From Niebla homalea (Eukaryota; Ascomycota; Lecanoromycetes; Lecanorales; Ramalinaceae), in assembly GCA_019925105.1 (NCBI GenBank), contig JAHGAU010000025.1, positions 62,001 to 126,000 on the forward strand: a stretch of DNA of 64,000 bases, written 5' to 3'. The notes beneath the pieces are model-generated. The model was not told the origin of the DNA. It made no database searches and saw only the letters and a list, made by a program, of their open reading frames with translations. Positions 25,279 through 37,062 of the stretch are shown here, piece after piece. How positions within the stretch are numbered: position 1 is the stretch's first letter; the number at the start of each line of letters is the position of its first letter. Made by a program: the position numbers and the translations under genes.

Positions 25279-25541
25279 TGTTAATACCGTGCTTGGAGGT
25301 AAGTCAACAAGGGTATAATTAACTAAGAGAATAAGTTTAAGGAGTAAATATAGGTAGTAGTACGCAAACTGTACTTAAAGGCCGCAAATGTTAAGACGCT
25401 AGTAGCCACCTTACCCTATGCGGTTAGTAAGCCGCCTTACGTGCAATACTTGCCCTCTTATAATACCCTTTATCCAGCCTTCTATCCAGTCTTTTATAAT
25501 AAGCCGTTAGTAAGCTGTTATAAGTATATATACTTATAATA
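25279..25541 (-). repeat. LTR-C1, 3' LTR (263 bp)
   Basis: Reads TGTTAATACCGTGCTTGG … CTTATAATA on the + strand; the element is on the minus strand. Equal in length to 30635-30897. The outer end contains a palindrome with arms GTTATAAGTATA / TATACTTATAAC. It is one of the least mutated stretches of the window. Confidence 0.94.
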
Positions 25542-25999
25542 TTACCCCCCCCCCTCTCGAGATATCGACCGCTATATTATAGCTACCGGTAATATTAACA
25601 GGGACTTTAAGAAACGGTAATAATAATGCCCGGGTGGTTATTAAGTAATCCAGAAAAAAAATAAAAGGATAACTAAGAACCGGATTAATAAAAGATTAAA
25701 TTAAGTCGATTACCGTATTCTCCGAGGTATAACCGTGGTTATATATTATTATTTATTCGGGTTTAACGCCGTTATTTTTTTAATTAAAACCGGTTATAAG
25801 GACCGGGCTTATTAAAATATTAATAATAATATTTAGCTATTATATTAACTACGTATTTAAATTCATTACGATCGGTATTATATTAATTAAAATTAAAATT
25901 ATATTTAAATTAATTTACCTTATATTAAAACCGTCCGTAAAAGAATCGAGAATCGAATATATTATTAATTATTTTTTTTTTTAATTATTAATAATAATA

Positions 26000-27260
26000 A
26001 AGTCGGTAAGGATTAATTTTTAATTAAATAAAGGGTCCTTTATAATTATCCTTAAAAAGGCCGTATAAAAAATATTATCAATATAAGAGGTTTTTAATAG
26101 CTTTAACTTTTATAAATAATTTATTTAGCCGATAATTTTATATAAGTTAATTATTTTATAATTTAACTTTTTATATAAACGTGTTATTTTAATATTTTTA
26201 ATAAAAAAATATATTTTATTTCCGATTTTATATTTTATATTTTTACGGTATTTATTAATTTAAGTTATTATATTTATTTAAGTTATAATAAGGTTTTTTT
26301 ATTTATATTTTAACGCTTATTATATATAATTAATAATATTACCGGCCGTATAACTTATAAGCCGTTTTTTTATTATTATATAAATAATATTATCCGGAAT
26401 AAAACTTATACGGAAATAAAACTTTTTATTAAAGAAAAACGATATTATATTAATTAATACGGACTCTTAATTATTATTTATGAATTTTATTATACTTGAA
26501 TAATCTATTTAATTCTTATTATTTATTATAATAAGCTTAAAGCTTTATTTTAATATTTTAATTTACCCGTTTTATTTACCTGTTTATTTCAGGATAATAA
26601 GATAATAAATAAATTATTTTAATAATAAGTTTTTTGGATAAATATTTCTATAATATTAATATGAATTATAAATTATAATTTAATATAATCGATAAAAGAA
26701 AACCGTAATATTAATAAACCTTTTTAAAAAAAAATCGGCGAATTCTTTTATTAAAGTCCTTTTATTTTTATTAATAATTAAAATATATAATCGTTTTTTT
26801 AATAGTTTATAATAAATAATAAATATCACGTTATACTTTTTTGATTTAGATAACGTAATAATTAAATCTATTAAGAAATGCTTTTATTATTAATCCGGTA
26901 TAAGTAATAAGTATAATAACCCGTTCTTCCTATTTTTAAAAGCTTTAATTTTTTTATAAATTTAATAATTATGTAAATATTTTTTAATTATCGATTTAAA
27001 ATTAAAAATATAATAATTACGTTTAATAAGCTTTATAATATATTGAATACTTAGATAAGCGGATAAAGGCTAATTATAAACGTCTTTTAAGATATTTATA
27101 ACTATTAAGTCCGGTACGTAAAAACGGTCCTTATAATATAAGATACCGTTTTTATTAAAGTAATTACCGGGCTTATCGTTAATAATTTTAGACCGAAATT
27201 TATCGCATTTTTTATCTTTTAAATTTATCCGCTTTACCTTTATAGCGAGGTTTTTAATAT
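26000..27260 (-). pseudogene. Gypsy-C1 integrase
   Basis: Minus-strand frame: YYKDRFYVPDL (about 27130-27098) equals 'YxDRIYVPD'. PLSAYLSIQ equals 'PLSAHLGIQ', with the zinc-finger His changed to Tyr. Then come NGLLYLLLIPD, matching 'GLLxPLPIP', and an IRRFFFKKVYY block downstream. Stops replace Gln and Trp. The C-terminal region towards 25541 is too degraded to call a chromodomain. The homologous part of C2 is interrupted by LINE E2. Confidence 0.85.
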
Positions 27261-27464
27261 CCTTTTCTTACTTAATCGGTTTTAATTGAATATAAGTAAA
27301 AAATAAAACCGTTTAATATATATATCTTTCATAATCGTTATTAAGAAAAGTAAGCGTAAAGTCCGTAGTTCTAATAAGAGTATTAACCTTTTAATTTTTC
27401 TTTACCGAAGTATAAATAATCTTAAAGTTATAGTCTGCGAGGGTGTTTGCCTATCGCACCTGTC

Positions 27465-27490
27465 TCTTAATAAGCTTTTTTTTTTATTTG
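27465..27490 (-). other. Deletion junction removing RT and RNase H in Gypsy-C1
   Basis: The + sequence left of about 27478 aligns to C2 up to about 42276. The sequence right of it aligns to C2 from about 49305. The intervening C2 sequence (about 1.27 kb after removing LINE E3) encodes RT and RNase H and is absent here. A T-run (TTTTTTTTA) at the junction may be the microhomology used. It was likely lost before the last transposition, or by deletion in place; the sequence alone does not decide. Confidence 0.8.
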
Positions 27491-30400
27491 CTCGAATCCT
27501 TCTGCTAATATCGCATTTAATTCGATATTAAGTTTACCGACGTATTTATTATAATCTTTAAGTATACTATTTAAATCCATTATTAAAATAGAAAATACGC
27601 TATTTTCTTTATTTTTTATTAATATCCTAAAAAAAGCAGCCTTAATCTAAGCGATATTAATAAGTCCTTTAAATTCTTCGGATAGCTTTTAAGGTAAGGC
27701 CCTTATAACCGGCTTATTTTTCATAAGGATCTAAAGTTGTTCAGTCTTTGACCGACGGAGAATCTGCGTCGGTACTAGCGTTTTCAGCTTTGGCGGTAAT
27801 AAAGGTTCTGATGTTTTAATCGTAGGTTCCGGTAAGCACTTAATAATCTTTTAAATCTTATAAAGGGTAAAAAATAAGGGAAGCGTAAGGGACGTTAGCG
27901 ACTTTAATAACTCGTTCTTTATAATTAGCCGTTTACCGTCGACGTCGATCTAGAACCGCTGTAAATACGGTTTTTTAAGGATAATTTATTAGAAATTTAG
28001 CTTTATTATTATTATTAATACGTAACGTTAAGTATCTAAAGTTATTTTAAAAGTTAAATAAATTATATAAAAAATAATACGGAATATATAATTATTAAAA
28101 TTATCTACGGTTTTTTTCTTAAATAAGGATATAATATTAATTTAAAGTAAATCGTAAAGAAAATACGTAAAATTTATATTTATAAAGAAATACCCCGTAA
28201 CTCTAGTATTTACCAAAATAGGGTAAATACGACTTCTTTTATTTATTATTAAAATATAAAGAACCGTAAAAGTTTTATTTAAAAAAACGTTATTTATTAT
28301 ATTTATTAATAACTACGGGCTTATTACCACAGTTCAGCCTAGTTAAGGAAATAAAGGAAGTGGTCAAGGACCTGACTAAGAAACCTCGCCGCCGACCCGG
28401 GGGTAAAAAGCAGCGGCGGGAAAACTATACCCAATAAAGGGCTAAAGGGGCTATAAATATCAGGGCGGCATAAAAAGCGATATTATATCGGTCAATAAAG
28501 TCGTATAAATAAGGTAATAATAATATATATATTAATAAGGATATTTAATAATATAATCGGAATTCTGAAATTTTAATATTAAATAGACCCATAAAGTAAC
28601 GGAAGAACAATAGGTTTAAGGGTAACCCTTAAGTAGATTCAGTCGTAATATTATAAGTTTTCTTAGAAAAGGCGTATAAATAAATTCTTACTCTCTAAAC
28701 GGCCATAAATGCTTTTAGCCCTTAAAACGTGAATAAAGGCTGGGTGGATACCAGTTTTTATTCTTAACGTTAAGGATATCGGGGTTTTTTTTTACGGTTA
28801 CCAGTAAGGCTAAATAGTTAAGTATTAGGGAACGCCGGAATTAACTTAACTAAATCTGTAATATAAATTAATCAATTAATTAAATATTTATTAATATAAA
28901 AATTTATAGCTTTTTCTTTTTAATTACGTTAATAATAAGGTTTATTAATTTTTAACTTAATATTAATTTTTTAAATTTTATTAAGACTTTTCAGTTTATT
29001 TTTATTTAAATATATAATAATAATATACCCGGGTTATTTATAATAATAATAGAAACCAAAACGTTATTTAATCTTAAAACGCTTAATCTTTACGTTATTC
29101 CTATTAAATATACCAGTAGAATAAATAATTATCTTTTTTTTTATAATAATTCCGGTAATAAATTTCTTTTCTTCCTTTTATATAATTAAGGTTTTCTTTT
29201 TTTTTTTATTTTAGTAATTTATTTATTATTTAATAATTAAAATTAATTAAATATCTTTTTTAATAAAATTATATAATATATTTAAAGGTTTATCCTTAAA
29301 ACGTCTTTAAGTTTATTTATTATTTAATTATAAATATTATTATAAATATAATTATTATTATATTTTAAAATCTTTATTAAACGGAATATATTCTTTTTAA
29401 AAGTTCCAAACTTTTTATTATTATTTTAATATAATAAGTAATATTCATAATAAGCTTTATTTTTTTTATTTATTTTTTTATAGATTTTAATTAAATACTT
29501 AAAAATATTATTAATAAAAAAATATAAACTAAATAAATAGTTCTATCCCCGTTAATATTATTATAAATGAAAATTATTTTTTATAAAATCGTTAAAAAAT
29601 AATTAAGATTATAATTAAATTTATTATAAATCTAAATTTCTTAATTTCCATAATTAACGGGCTTTTTATCGTTAAAGTTACCCGTAAATATCGGTAAGTA
29701 TTTTATTTTAAAATTAAATTTTTTTGCGTTTTTTATCCGCGATATTAATAGAGCTTAATAAATAAAATCGCGTATTTAATTATTTTCCGTATAAGTTTTT
29801 TTTATTATTATAACGATATTATTAATTTAAATAATAAAATTAATAATAAAATTATTAAAATTTAAATTATCTGAACGAAGTTATTATAATTTATTTATAA
29901 AAAACATATTAAAATTTTAAATACGGATTATATTAAAAACTTTATTATAAACGGATTATTTAACGAAATCAATATTAATATTTCGCTTAATACGGAAAAT
30001 ATTAAATATTTATAAACCCTTTTAGGGTGAATTTATATTTAATAAACTAAATAATATTTATTATTAATTTCTTAAAATATTCCGGTTTTCTTAATATTTA
30101 ATTATTTTTTTAATAACGTTATAATTAAATAACCCGTAATTTAAATAAAATAAATATCCGTAAATATATTATCCCTTAAAGTATTATTTATATTTATATT
30201 ATCCTTTAATATTATAAATAATACGAAAAATAATAAAATAAAAAACTTATAAAACAGCTTTAAGTCAAAATTAAAAAAAAGTAATTAAAGAAATCCCTAA
30301 GTTTTAAAATTAAAAAGACGAAAATCTCAATATTAAATAATAAAGTTAATAAATAAAATATAGAATTTTCAGTTTTTAAGTTTAAGTCTTAGAGTTAATA

Positions 30401-30634
30401 ACGATTTTTATTCTTTCTTAATTAATAATATATTTCTGGTTTTCCGTTATATAATACTTTTAATTTTATTAATAATTAAATTATTTATAAGCTTAATATC
30501 TTAATTTTAATCGATTCCTAATATATATTATTAAGGTTAATTCCGTAAAAATTAAGGCTCCCGGTATTTTTCCGATAATAACTATAGCCTATATAATTAT
30601 CGAAAGAGTATAAGTAAAATAAAATTTATTTTAA
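27491..30634 (-). pseudogene. Gypsy-C1 gag and protease region
   Basis: The protease is readable on the minus strand: ILVNTRVTGYFFIN (28220-28180) matches 'LIDTGATGYxFI' with catalytic Asp changed to Asn and Gly to Arg. After it comes a linker with LSEEFKGLINIA and NKYVGKLNIELNAILAEGFEQ-like residues (27700-27490), less mutated than the rest. From 28897 to 30634 the gag region is strongly degraded and no motif is safe. LINE E5 (28312-28883) interrupts just upstream of the protease; the uninterrupted equivalent is at about 50150 in C2. Confidence 0.75.
28312..28883 (+). mobile_element. LINE E5: 5'-truncated 3' fragment (572 bp)
   Basis: This + strand fragment has the same 3' end as E6. It is flanked by a perfect 13-bp duplication ATATTTATTAATA (28299-28311 and 28884-28896) and ends in an AATC/AATT tail. 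It starts abruptly at CTACGGGC, a typical 5' truncation from incomplete reverse transcription. It includes GCCGCCGACCCGGGGG near 28390 and is one of the least mutated LINE copies here, so it approximates the pre-RIP sequence. The empty site in C2 (about 50140-50155) confirms the insertion. Confidence 0.95.
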
Positions 30635-30897
30635 TATTAATACCGTATTTAAAAATAAGTTAATAAAAATATAATTAATTAAAAGAATAAGTTTAAAGAA
30701 TAAATATAAATAATAATACGTAAATTACACTTAAAGGCCATAAATACTAAGACGCTAATAACCACTTTACCCTATACGGTTAATAAGCCGCCCTGCCTGT
30801 AATACTTGCCCTATTGTAGTACCCTTTATCCAGCCTTCCATCCAGTCCCTTATAGCAAGCCGTTAACAAGCCGTTATAAGTATATATACTTATAACA
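30635..30897 (-). repeat. LTR-C1, 5' LTR (263 bp)
   Basis: Aligns end to end with 25279-25541. It ends CTTATAACA on the + strand, the intact TGTTATAAG start of the element. Differences from the 3' LTR are C/T and G/A. ATTCC at 30898-30902 is the right target duplication. Confidence 0.94.
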
Positions 30898-30902
30898 ATT
30901 CC

Positions 30903-30936
30903 TTAGTTCCAGTAGCGTGTTAGAGCCAGCCTAACA
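30903..30936 (+). repeat. LTR-B, 3' copy, last 34 bp
   Basis: TTAGTTCCAGTAGCG … CAGCCTAACA continues the LTR-B alignment after Gypsy-C1 and ends with TAACA. ATTTC (30937-30941) follows as the right target duplication of Gypsy-B. Confidence 0.93.
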
Positions 30937-31330
30937 ATTTCGATAATATTATTACTAGAGGGTATACGTATTTATATATACTTAAATATTAACTACGGTA
31001 TTAATCTAATTAACCGCGTATATTTACGTGCGTAATTTCCGGATATTTTAATTTTAAAAATAACGTCTTTATTAAAAGTTCGTAATATCGGTTTTAATCG
31101 TTATTTAATTAATAAATTTATTTTTATACCTATATATATCCTAGGTATTAAAAATGGAACTCTAATATTAATATATTTTAAACGAGAATTCTATATTATA
31201 AATAAGCTTAAAGTAAATATATTAATCGGAAATAATATTATTAACTTTAAATTAATTAATATTTATATATTTAATAAGTCTATATATATCGGTAACTATA
31301 ACGTAATATATTAGATTGAATACCGGTAAC
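30937..31330 (+). pseudogene. Gypsy-A retropepsin (second half; first codons at 11221-11245)
   Basis: The protease frame starts before Gypsy-B (FRPxKYIYIS at 11221-11250) and continues here without a gap once B and one ATTTC copy are removed. The active site of this fungal lineage is 'DTGCG'. Here it reads N-I-N-Y-G (30985-30999), explained by G-to-A and C-to-T changes. KREFYIINKLKVNILIGNNI near 31180-31240 matches 'REIHxVDNLKANMLIGxDI'. The catalytic Asp is lost. Confidence 0.9.
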
Positions 31331-31699
31331 GCGGATAATTCGAATAACGAAAAATATACTTATATTTCCGCGGATAAAAACTTTATTTTTAATTTATTAA
31401 AATAATTAAGCTTAACCCTATATACATATATCGTTAACGTTAATATAGTAAATATCCTGGTAAAAAACGATATTAATAAACCCGTTTAAATCCTTAAACG
31501 AATATACTTAAGCTATATTTAAGAACTTAAATATAAAAACTATTTTTATATTAAGGATATAAAAGTTACGGGTATTATAATTTACGCGTATGAATAGGAA
31601 TTAGTCCCCTCCAATACTATTTAACCGAGCTCGATAATTAAAAACGTACTTTACGAAGAAGTACTATTAAATAATATTTATATATATAATATATAAGAA

Positions 31700-33260
31700 A
31701 AAAGGGATATTTTACGTATATTAACGGAATAATAAAAATTATTATAATAAGACTAAGGTTTTATAAACGTCCTATAAAATGAATAAATAAAATTAAATTT
31801 TCACAATAATTAATAAAATCGCTTTATAAAAATAATTATACGCGTAAAAACATATTCTTTAAGTCTTTTAAAAATCGAGAAGTAATTAATCGGACGTTTA
31901 ATAAATTATAATAAAAAAGTTAACTATAATAAACGTTGAATTTTATATTATTTAGTTTTTAGTATTTATTATATAAAAATTATTAGAGAATAGCGAACGA
32001 AAAGGACGAATTATAATAGATATTCGGGGTTTAAAGAACTTATTAATTTTTAATATTTACCTTTTATTATTATAATTAAAGGTTAAATCAAAGTTTTCTA
32101 ACTATATATATTTATCGCTTATAAATACCGTTTTCTTTTTTTATTAATAACATATTTATTTATTAATCCGGTATTTATTTATTATCGTTAATTATTACGG
32201 GTAAGAAACTTTTAATACGCGAATTATAAATTATATAAATTCTATAATATATATATAACGCTAAATCGATAATATTTTATATTTTATTAAAGAAATAACT
32301 TAAACGTATATTAATAATATTATTATTAACGTAAAATCTTTCGATAAATATATTTCCGATTTGGAAAAATTATTTATTATTTTCGTTAAATAGAATATTT
32401 CTTTATTACCGGATAAAACGTATTTTAATTTTATTAACTTAAAATTACTTAATTATTTAATTAATTCTTTAAATCTAATTATAATAAAGGATAAACTTAA
32501 AATAATAACTAAACTATACAACTTAAAGATACTTAATAAGTTAGAGTATTACCTAGGATTAACGAATTATATACGTCCGTCGGTTTATTTTTATACTTAA
32601 CTAATAAAAGCTTTACAATATTTTAAAACCGAGTTATTAAAATTAACGTTAATTAAAAGAAATACGCAAAAGCGGTACTTTTTTACAATAAAGCTTAATT
32701 AATTAACTCTTAAATAATTAATTAGTTTCAAGAATTTATAGGAAGTACTATTAAATTTAATTACGCTTATATATTTTAATCCTAAAAAGGTATTTTAAGT
32801 TATTATAAATACGTTAAAAGAATTTAGTATTAATTACGGGATTTTCTATATTAAAGACGATACCGTTTTCGGGAATTTAGGTAAAAAATAATTATTAAGA
32901 TTTCTAATATTACCGATTATATATTTATTTAAGTTATTTACAAGTACTAAAAAAAATTATTGGTTTATAAAATTAAAAGTTATAGGTTTTATATAAGTAA
33001 TTAAAAAGTCCGTTACCTTATTAAGTTATTACGTTATCCTATCGTTATCTAGATAGATTATTCCGTTATACTAGATATCATAAAGTAAATATTAATTACG
33101 GCTATAATATCGACCGTATATAAAAATACCCGTTTAACGAGGGTATTTTAATTTCTTCGATTATTTAGTCTTAATATAAAATATAAACCAGGTAAAAAAT
33201 ATATTATTCCAGATACGTTTTTACGTTTAATTAATATTAATACTAATAACCTACTAAATA
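31700..33260 (+). pseudogene. Gypsy-A reverse transcriptase and RNase H
   Basis: KGRIIIDIRGLKNL (about 32000-32040) matches the lineage motif 'KGRVVxDIRGLNKx'. VNTVFFFY-like residues follow near 32130, where the family has 'VVDAVGFFYQW'. The catalytic motif reads IDNIL (32265-32279), so the second Asp is Asn. LEYYLGLTNYIR (about 32535-32570) is the highly conserved 'LExYLGLTGWLR'. RNase H shows KNYWFIKLKVIGFI near 32950-33000 ('NYWPTELEVAGLVW') and NILFQIRFYVLIN near 33200, corresponding to 'HIxPDALSRL'. Confidence 0.92.
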
Positions 33261-33299
33261 ATTATTCTGAGCTTAATTACCTAATTTTTATTATATTAA

Positions 33300-35000
33300 T
33301 TATTATATATAAAAGGATAATTTACGGTAACGTATTAAAAATAACTTCTATAAAAACCTTATTTAATAACCTATTATTAAAATGCTCGATTAAAATAACG
33401 TAAAAATAAATCTATACTGCTATTTATATACGGTAAAAACTTATTAACTTAAAATACCGACCCTTACTTTAACCCAAATCTAAAGGCAATAAAATTATTA
33501 GACGATTATATTACTAATATATTTAATAATTTAATCTATTATATTAATTATATTATAAGCCATTACCATATCTATATCCCGCGGTCCGTTTTAAAAGATA
33601 TTTTCTAAATCGTATATAGTAATACTTACTTAAAATATAAACGCTATTTCGAATAAATTATAAGATTATAATATATACGCCGGCTCGGATATTTCCTACG
33701 GATATATTTAAGATATTATTTTAAGTATTAATTATATTAAATTAAGCGTTACCGTCCTTATAATATCTTATAACTAATATTAATATTATTTATACCCTTT
33801 TATATTATCGTTATTGATTTTATTTTAACTCTTTTTATAAATAATAAATAACCTAAATATAATAATATTAATTATTTATAAGTTTAATAAACGTATTATA
33901 TTAATTATTAATAAAAATATATTTTCGGTAATTTAATAAAAAAATGTTTTATTAAAGCGGCTAAATCTTATAAACTAAGGGTTATTTTCTATTATTATAT
34001 CCGATTATAATTAGAAGTTTATAACGGACTTTTAAACGGAGATTTTTTCTTAACCTAATATTAATTTATTATTCTTCACCGCGTTTTATCCGTAGGCTAA
34101 TAGTAATAATAAGCGTATAAATTAGAGAATAGAAATTACGTTATGACTTTTTATATTTACTTTAAAAAACCCGGAGCTATAACTATTAACGTTATCCCGT
34201 TTATAAGTATATTTTAATAATATTAAATTATTAATAACTTCTTTTAATTTAAATAAAATATTTATAGATTTTTAATTAAAAAACTTTTTAACTTAATTAT
34301 TTTATTAAAATAGTTAAATACTGAATTTTTCTGATTACTTATATTACCGCGGTAGATATAATATTATTTGCGTAGATATTATAAAAGCTATATTATAATA
34401 AACGTTATACGTTTATATTCCTTAAAGTTAATAAGTTAATATATTTACGTTTATATAAGGGATATCTATTATTATCGACGTATTTAATTAGCCGGAAATT
34501 ATTATAATAATATATTAAATTTTTCCGGATAATTAAATATATCGGTATATAAGCTTATGAACTCAATATATTATTGAATTAATATATATACCCGGTATTT
34601 ACGGTCGTATAATTAAAATCTATAGCCATTAATAATCTTAATCCTTTTAATTAATTTATTCTTAATTATTTTCTTCTTATATACGTTAAAAATAATACGG
34701 ATACTATTAAATTATACGAAATTAAACGCTTATTAAACCGCGAAATTAAGTAAATACGGAATAAGTATTATATCCGTTATTTAGTCCGATAAAAAAGCTG
34801 CGGTTTTTAAAACGACCAGTAAATAAAGCTAAACGAGCTTAAAAATACTATTGAACTAATTATTAAGTATAACGATAATTACCCCTTGTTATTGTTATTT
34901 ATATTACTTTAATTAATAAACAAGAAACGTATTATAAAAAGATCTATCCTATTTAATAGTATTATCATAACGTTTAATAGTACTATTATATAATTAATAA
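33300..35000 (+). pseudogene. Gypsy-A integrase
   Basis: HYHIYIPRSVLKDIF and YLKYKRYF-like residues (33555-33650) correspond to the HHCC zinc finger, with Cys lost. PFYIIVIDFILTLF (33795-33835) matches 'PFHTIAIDFVLALP', keeping the first core Asp. KPGAITINVIPFISI near 34160-34210 matches the conserved 'NPxxWxxxLPxIQ' helix area of this lineage. Stops are TAA/TAG at Trp/Gln positions. The C-terminal part to 35299 is poorly legible, and Gypsy-C2 then interrupts. Confidence 0.85.
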
Positions 35001-35299
35001 TCCGGTTATAAGATAAAGTACCTCGCCGCTTAAGTTTTAAAGAAAAAATATCTTAATCTATTTATTTTCCGGGACCTTAATAGTACTTTCACAAATTATC
35101 CGACCACCTTATTATACCGATTATCGGATATATTATGCCTTTAATTAAGTATATTATTAAAAGAAGCTCTATAACGTTTTATTAAATCCGATTTAAATAT
35201 ACCGCAATATACTCTTTATTAAGTATACGTTGCGTTAAGCTATACGTAAGTTATTATAAACGTTTTATTTATTATTATTGTAACCGTATAGTACTTTAA

Positions 35300-35563
35300 T
35301 GTTAATACCGTGCTTCAAGGTAAGTCAATAAGGGTATAATTAACTAAAAGAATAAGTTTAAGCAGTAAATATAGGTGGTAATACGTAAGCTATATTTGAA
35401 GGCCGCAAATATTAAAACGCTAGTAGCCATTTTAGCCTATACGGTTAATAAGCCGCTCTGCGTATAATATTTGCCCTGTTATAGCACCCTTTATCCAGCC
35501 TTCTATCCAGCCCCTTATAGTAAACCGTTAATAAGTTATTTATAAGTAAGTATACTTATAATA
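35300..35563 (-). repeat. LTR-C2, 3' LTR (264 bp)
   Basis: Reads TGTTAATACCGTGCTTCAAG … CTTATAATA on the + strand, then a C-rich tract (35566-35573). Same family as 25279-25541, and the same length as 51927-52190. Confidence 0.94.
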
Positions 35564-35573
35564 TTACCCCCCC

Positions 35574-37062
35574 TTTTTCGAGACATCGACCGCGATATTA
35601 TAACCCTTAAAAACGTTAATAAAGACGTTTAAAATAATAATAATAAACCGGTAATTATTAAGTAACTTAGAAAAAGATAAAAGGATAATTTAAAACCGGA
35701 TTAATAGAAAATTAAACTAAATCGATTACTATATTCTCCGAGGTATAGCCGTAATCGTATATTATTATTTATTCGGGTTTAATACCGTCATCTTTTTAAT
35801 TAAATCCGTTTATAAAACCCAGGCTTATTAAAGTATTAACGATAATATTCAGCTATTACGTTAACCGTATATTTAAATTTATTACGATTAATATTATATT
35901 ATTTAAAATTAAAATTATATTTAAATTAATTTATTTTATATTAAAAACGATTACGAAAGAATAAAGAATTAAATATATTATTAATTATTTATTTTTCTTA
36001 ATTATCGATAATAATAAAGTTAACGGGGATTAATTCTTAAATAAATAAAAGGTTTTTTACGATTATCCTTAAAAAAGTTATATAAAAAATATTATTAATA
36101 TAAAAAGTTTCCGGAAATTTTAATTTATATAAATAGTTTATTTAACCGACGATTTTATACGGGCCGATTGTCTTATAATTTAACTTTTTATATAAATATA
36201 TTATTTTAATATTTTTAATAAAAAAATATATTTTATTACCGATTTTATATTTTACGTTTTTAAGGTATTTATTAGTTTAAATAATTATATTTATTTAAAT
36301 GATTATAAGATTATTCCGCCCGTATTTTAATACTTTTTATATATAATCCGCTATATTATTAACCGTATAACTTATAAGCCGTTCTTTTATTATTATATAA
36401 ATATTATTATCTAAAATAAAACTTATACGGGGATAAAATCTTTTTTTAAAAAAAACGGTATTATACCGGTTAATAAGGATTCTTAATTATTATTTATGAA
36501 TTTTATTATACTTAAGTAATCTATTTAATTATCCTATTATTTATTATAATAAACCCGGAGTTTCATTTTAATATCTTAATTTACCTATTCCGTTTACCCG
36601 TTTATTTTAAAATAATAAATAAATCATTTTAATAATAAGCTTTTTATATAAAGATTTTTATAAAATAAATACGAATTAAGGCCCGCGATTTAATACGATT
36701 AATGAGGGAAAACCATAATATCGATAAACCTCCTTAAAAAAGATATCGGCGAGTTCCTTTATTAAAATACTTTCGTTCTTATCGGTAACCGGGATATATA
36801 GCCGTTTTTTTAATAATTTATAATAAATAATAAATATCGCGTTATACCCTTTTAATTCGGGTAATATAATAATTAAATCCAGGGAGAAATCCTTCTATCG
36901 TTAATCCGGTATAAGTAATAAGTATAATAATCCGTTTTTTTTATCCTTAAGAGCTTTAATTCTTTTATAAATTTAATAATTATAAAAATATTTTTTGATT
37001 ATTAAACGAAGTTTAGGGATATAATAAATACGTTTTATAAGCTCTATAATACGTTAAATATT
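35574..37062 (-). pseudogene. Gypsy-C2 integrase, C-terminal part
   Basis: Aligns base for base with 25555-27060 of C1, differing mostly by transitions. It encodes the integrase core and whatever follows it, but is too RIP-damaged to read motifs without C1 as a guide. It stops at the 12-bp duplication ACGTTAAATATT (37051-37062), where LINE E2 inserted. Confidence 0.8.

Larger units (their letters stand above)
25279..30897 (-). mobile_element. Gypsy-C1: internally deleted Ty3/Gypsy element inside LTR-B
   Basis: A minus-strand LTR element with 263-bp LTRs at 25279-25541 (3') and 30635-30897 (5'). The target duplication is ATCCC/ATTCC (25274-25278, 30898-30902), one C/T difference. A C-rich tract (25544-25554) is the polypurine tract on the other strand. 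Gag (30634-28897), protease (about 28270-27960), a linker, then integrase (27260-26300) are legible. Compared with C2, the RT and RNase H segment is missing at a junction near 27478. It carries LINE fragment E5. It is less RIP-mutated than its surroundings. Confidence 0.94.
11251..30936 (+). mobile_element. Gypsy-B: complete Ty3/Gypsy element nested in Gypsy-A
   Basis: The target duplication ATTTC is perfect (11246-11250 and 30937-30941). The 5' LTR is 11251-11588 (338 bp). The 3' LTR is split by Gypsy-C1 into 24975-25278 and 30903-30936, which also sum to 338 bp. LTR ends are TGTTA … TAACA (RIP-altered in some copies), and a purine tract AAAAAGGGAA precedes the 3' LTR. The interior encodes gag zinc knuckle, RT, RNase H, integrase and chromodomain on the + strand. 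It is interrupted by LINE E1 in the RT and by island G after the chromodomain. Inactive. Confidence 0.95.
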
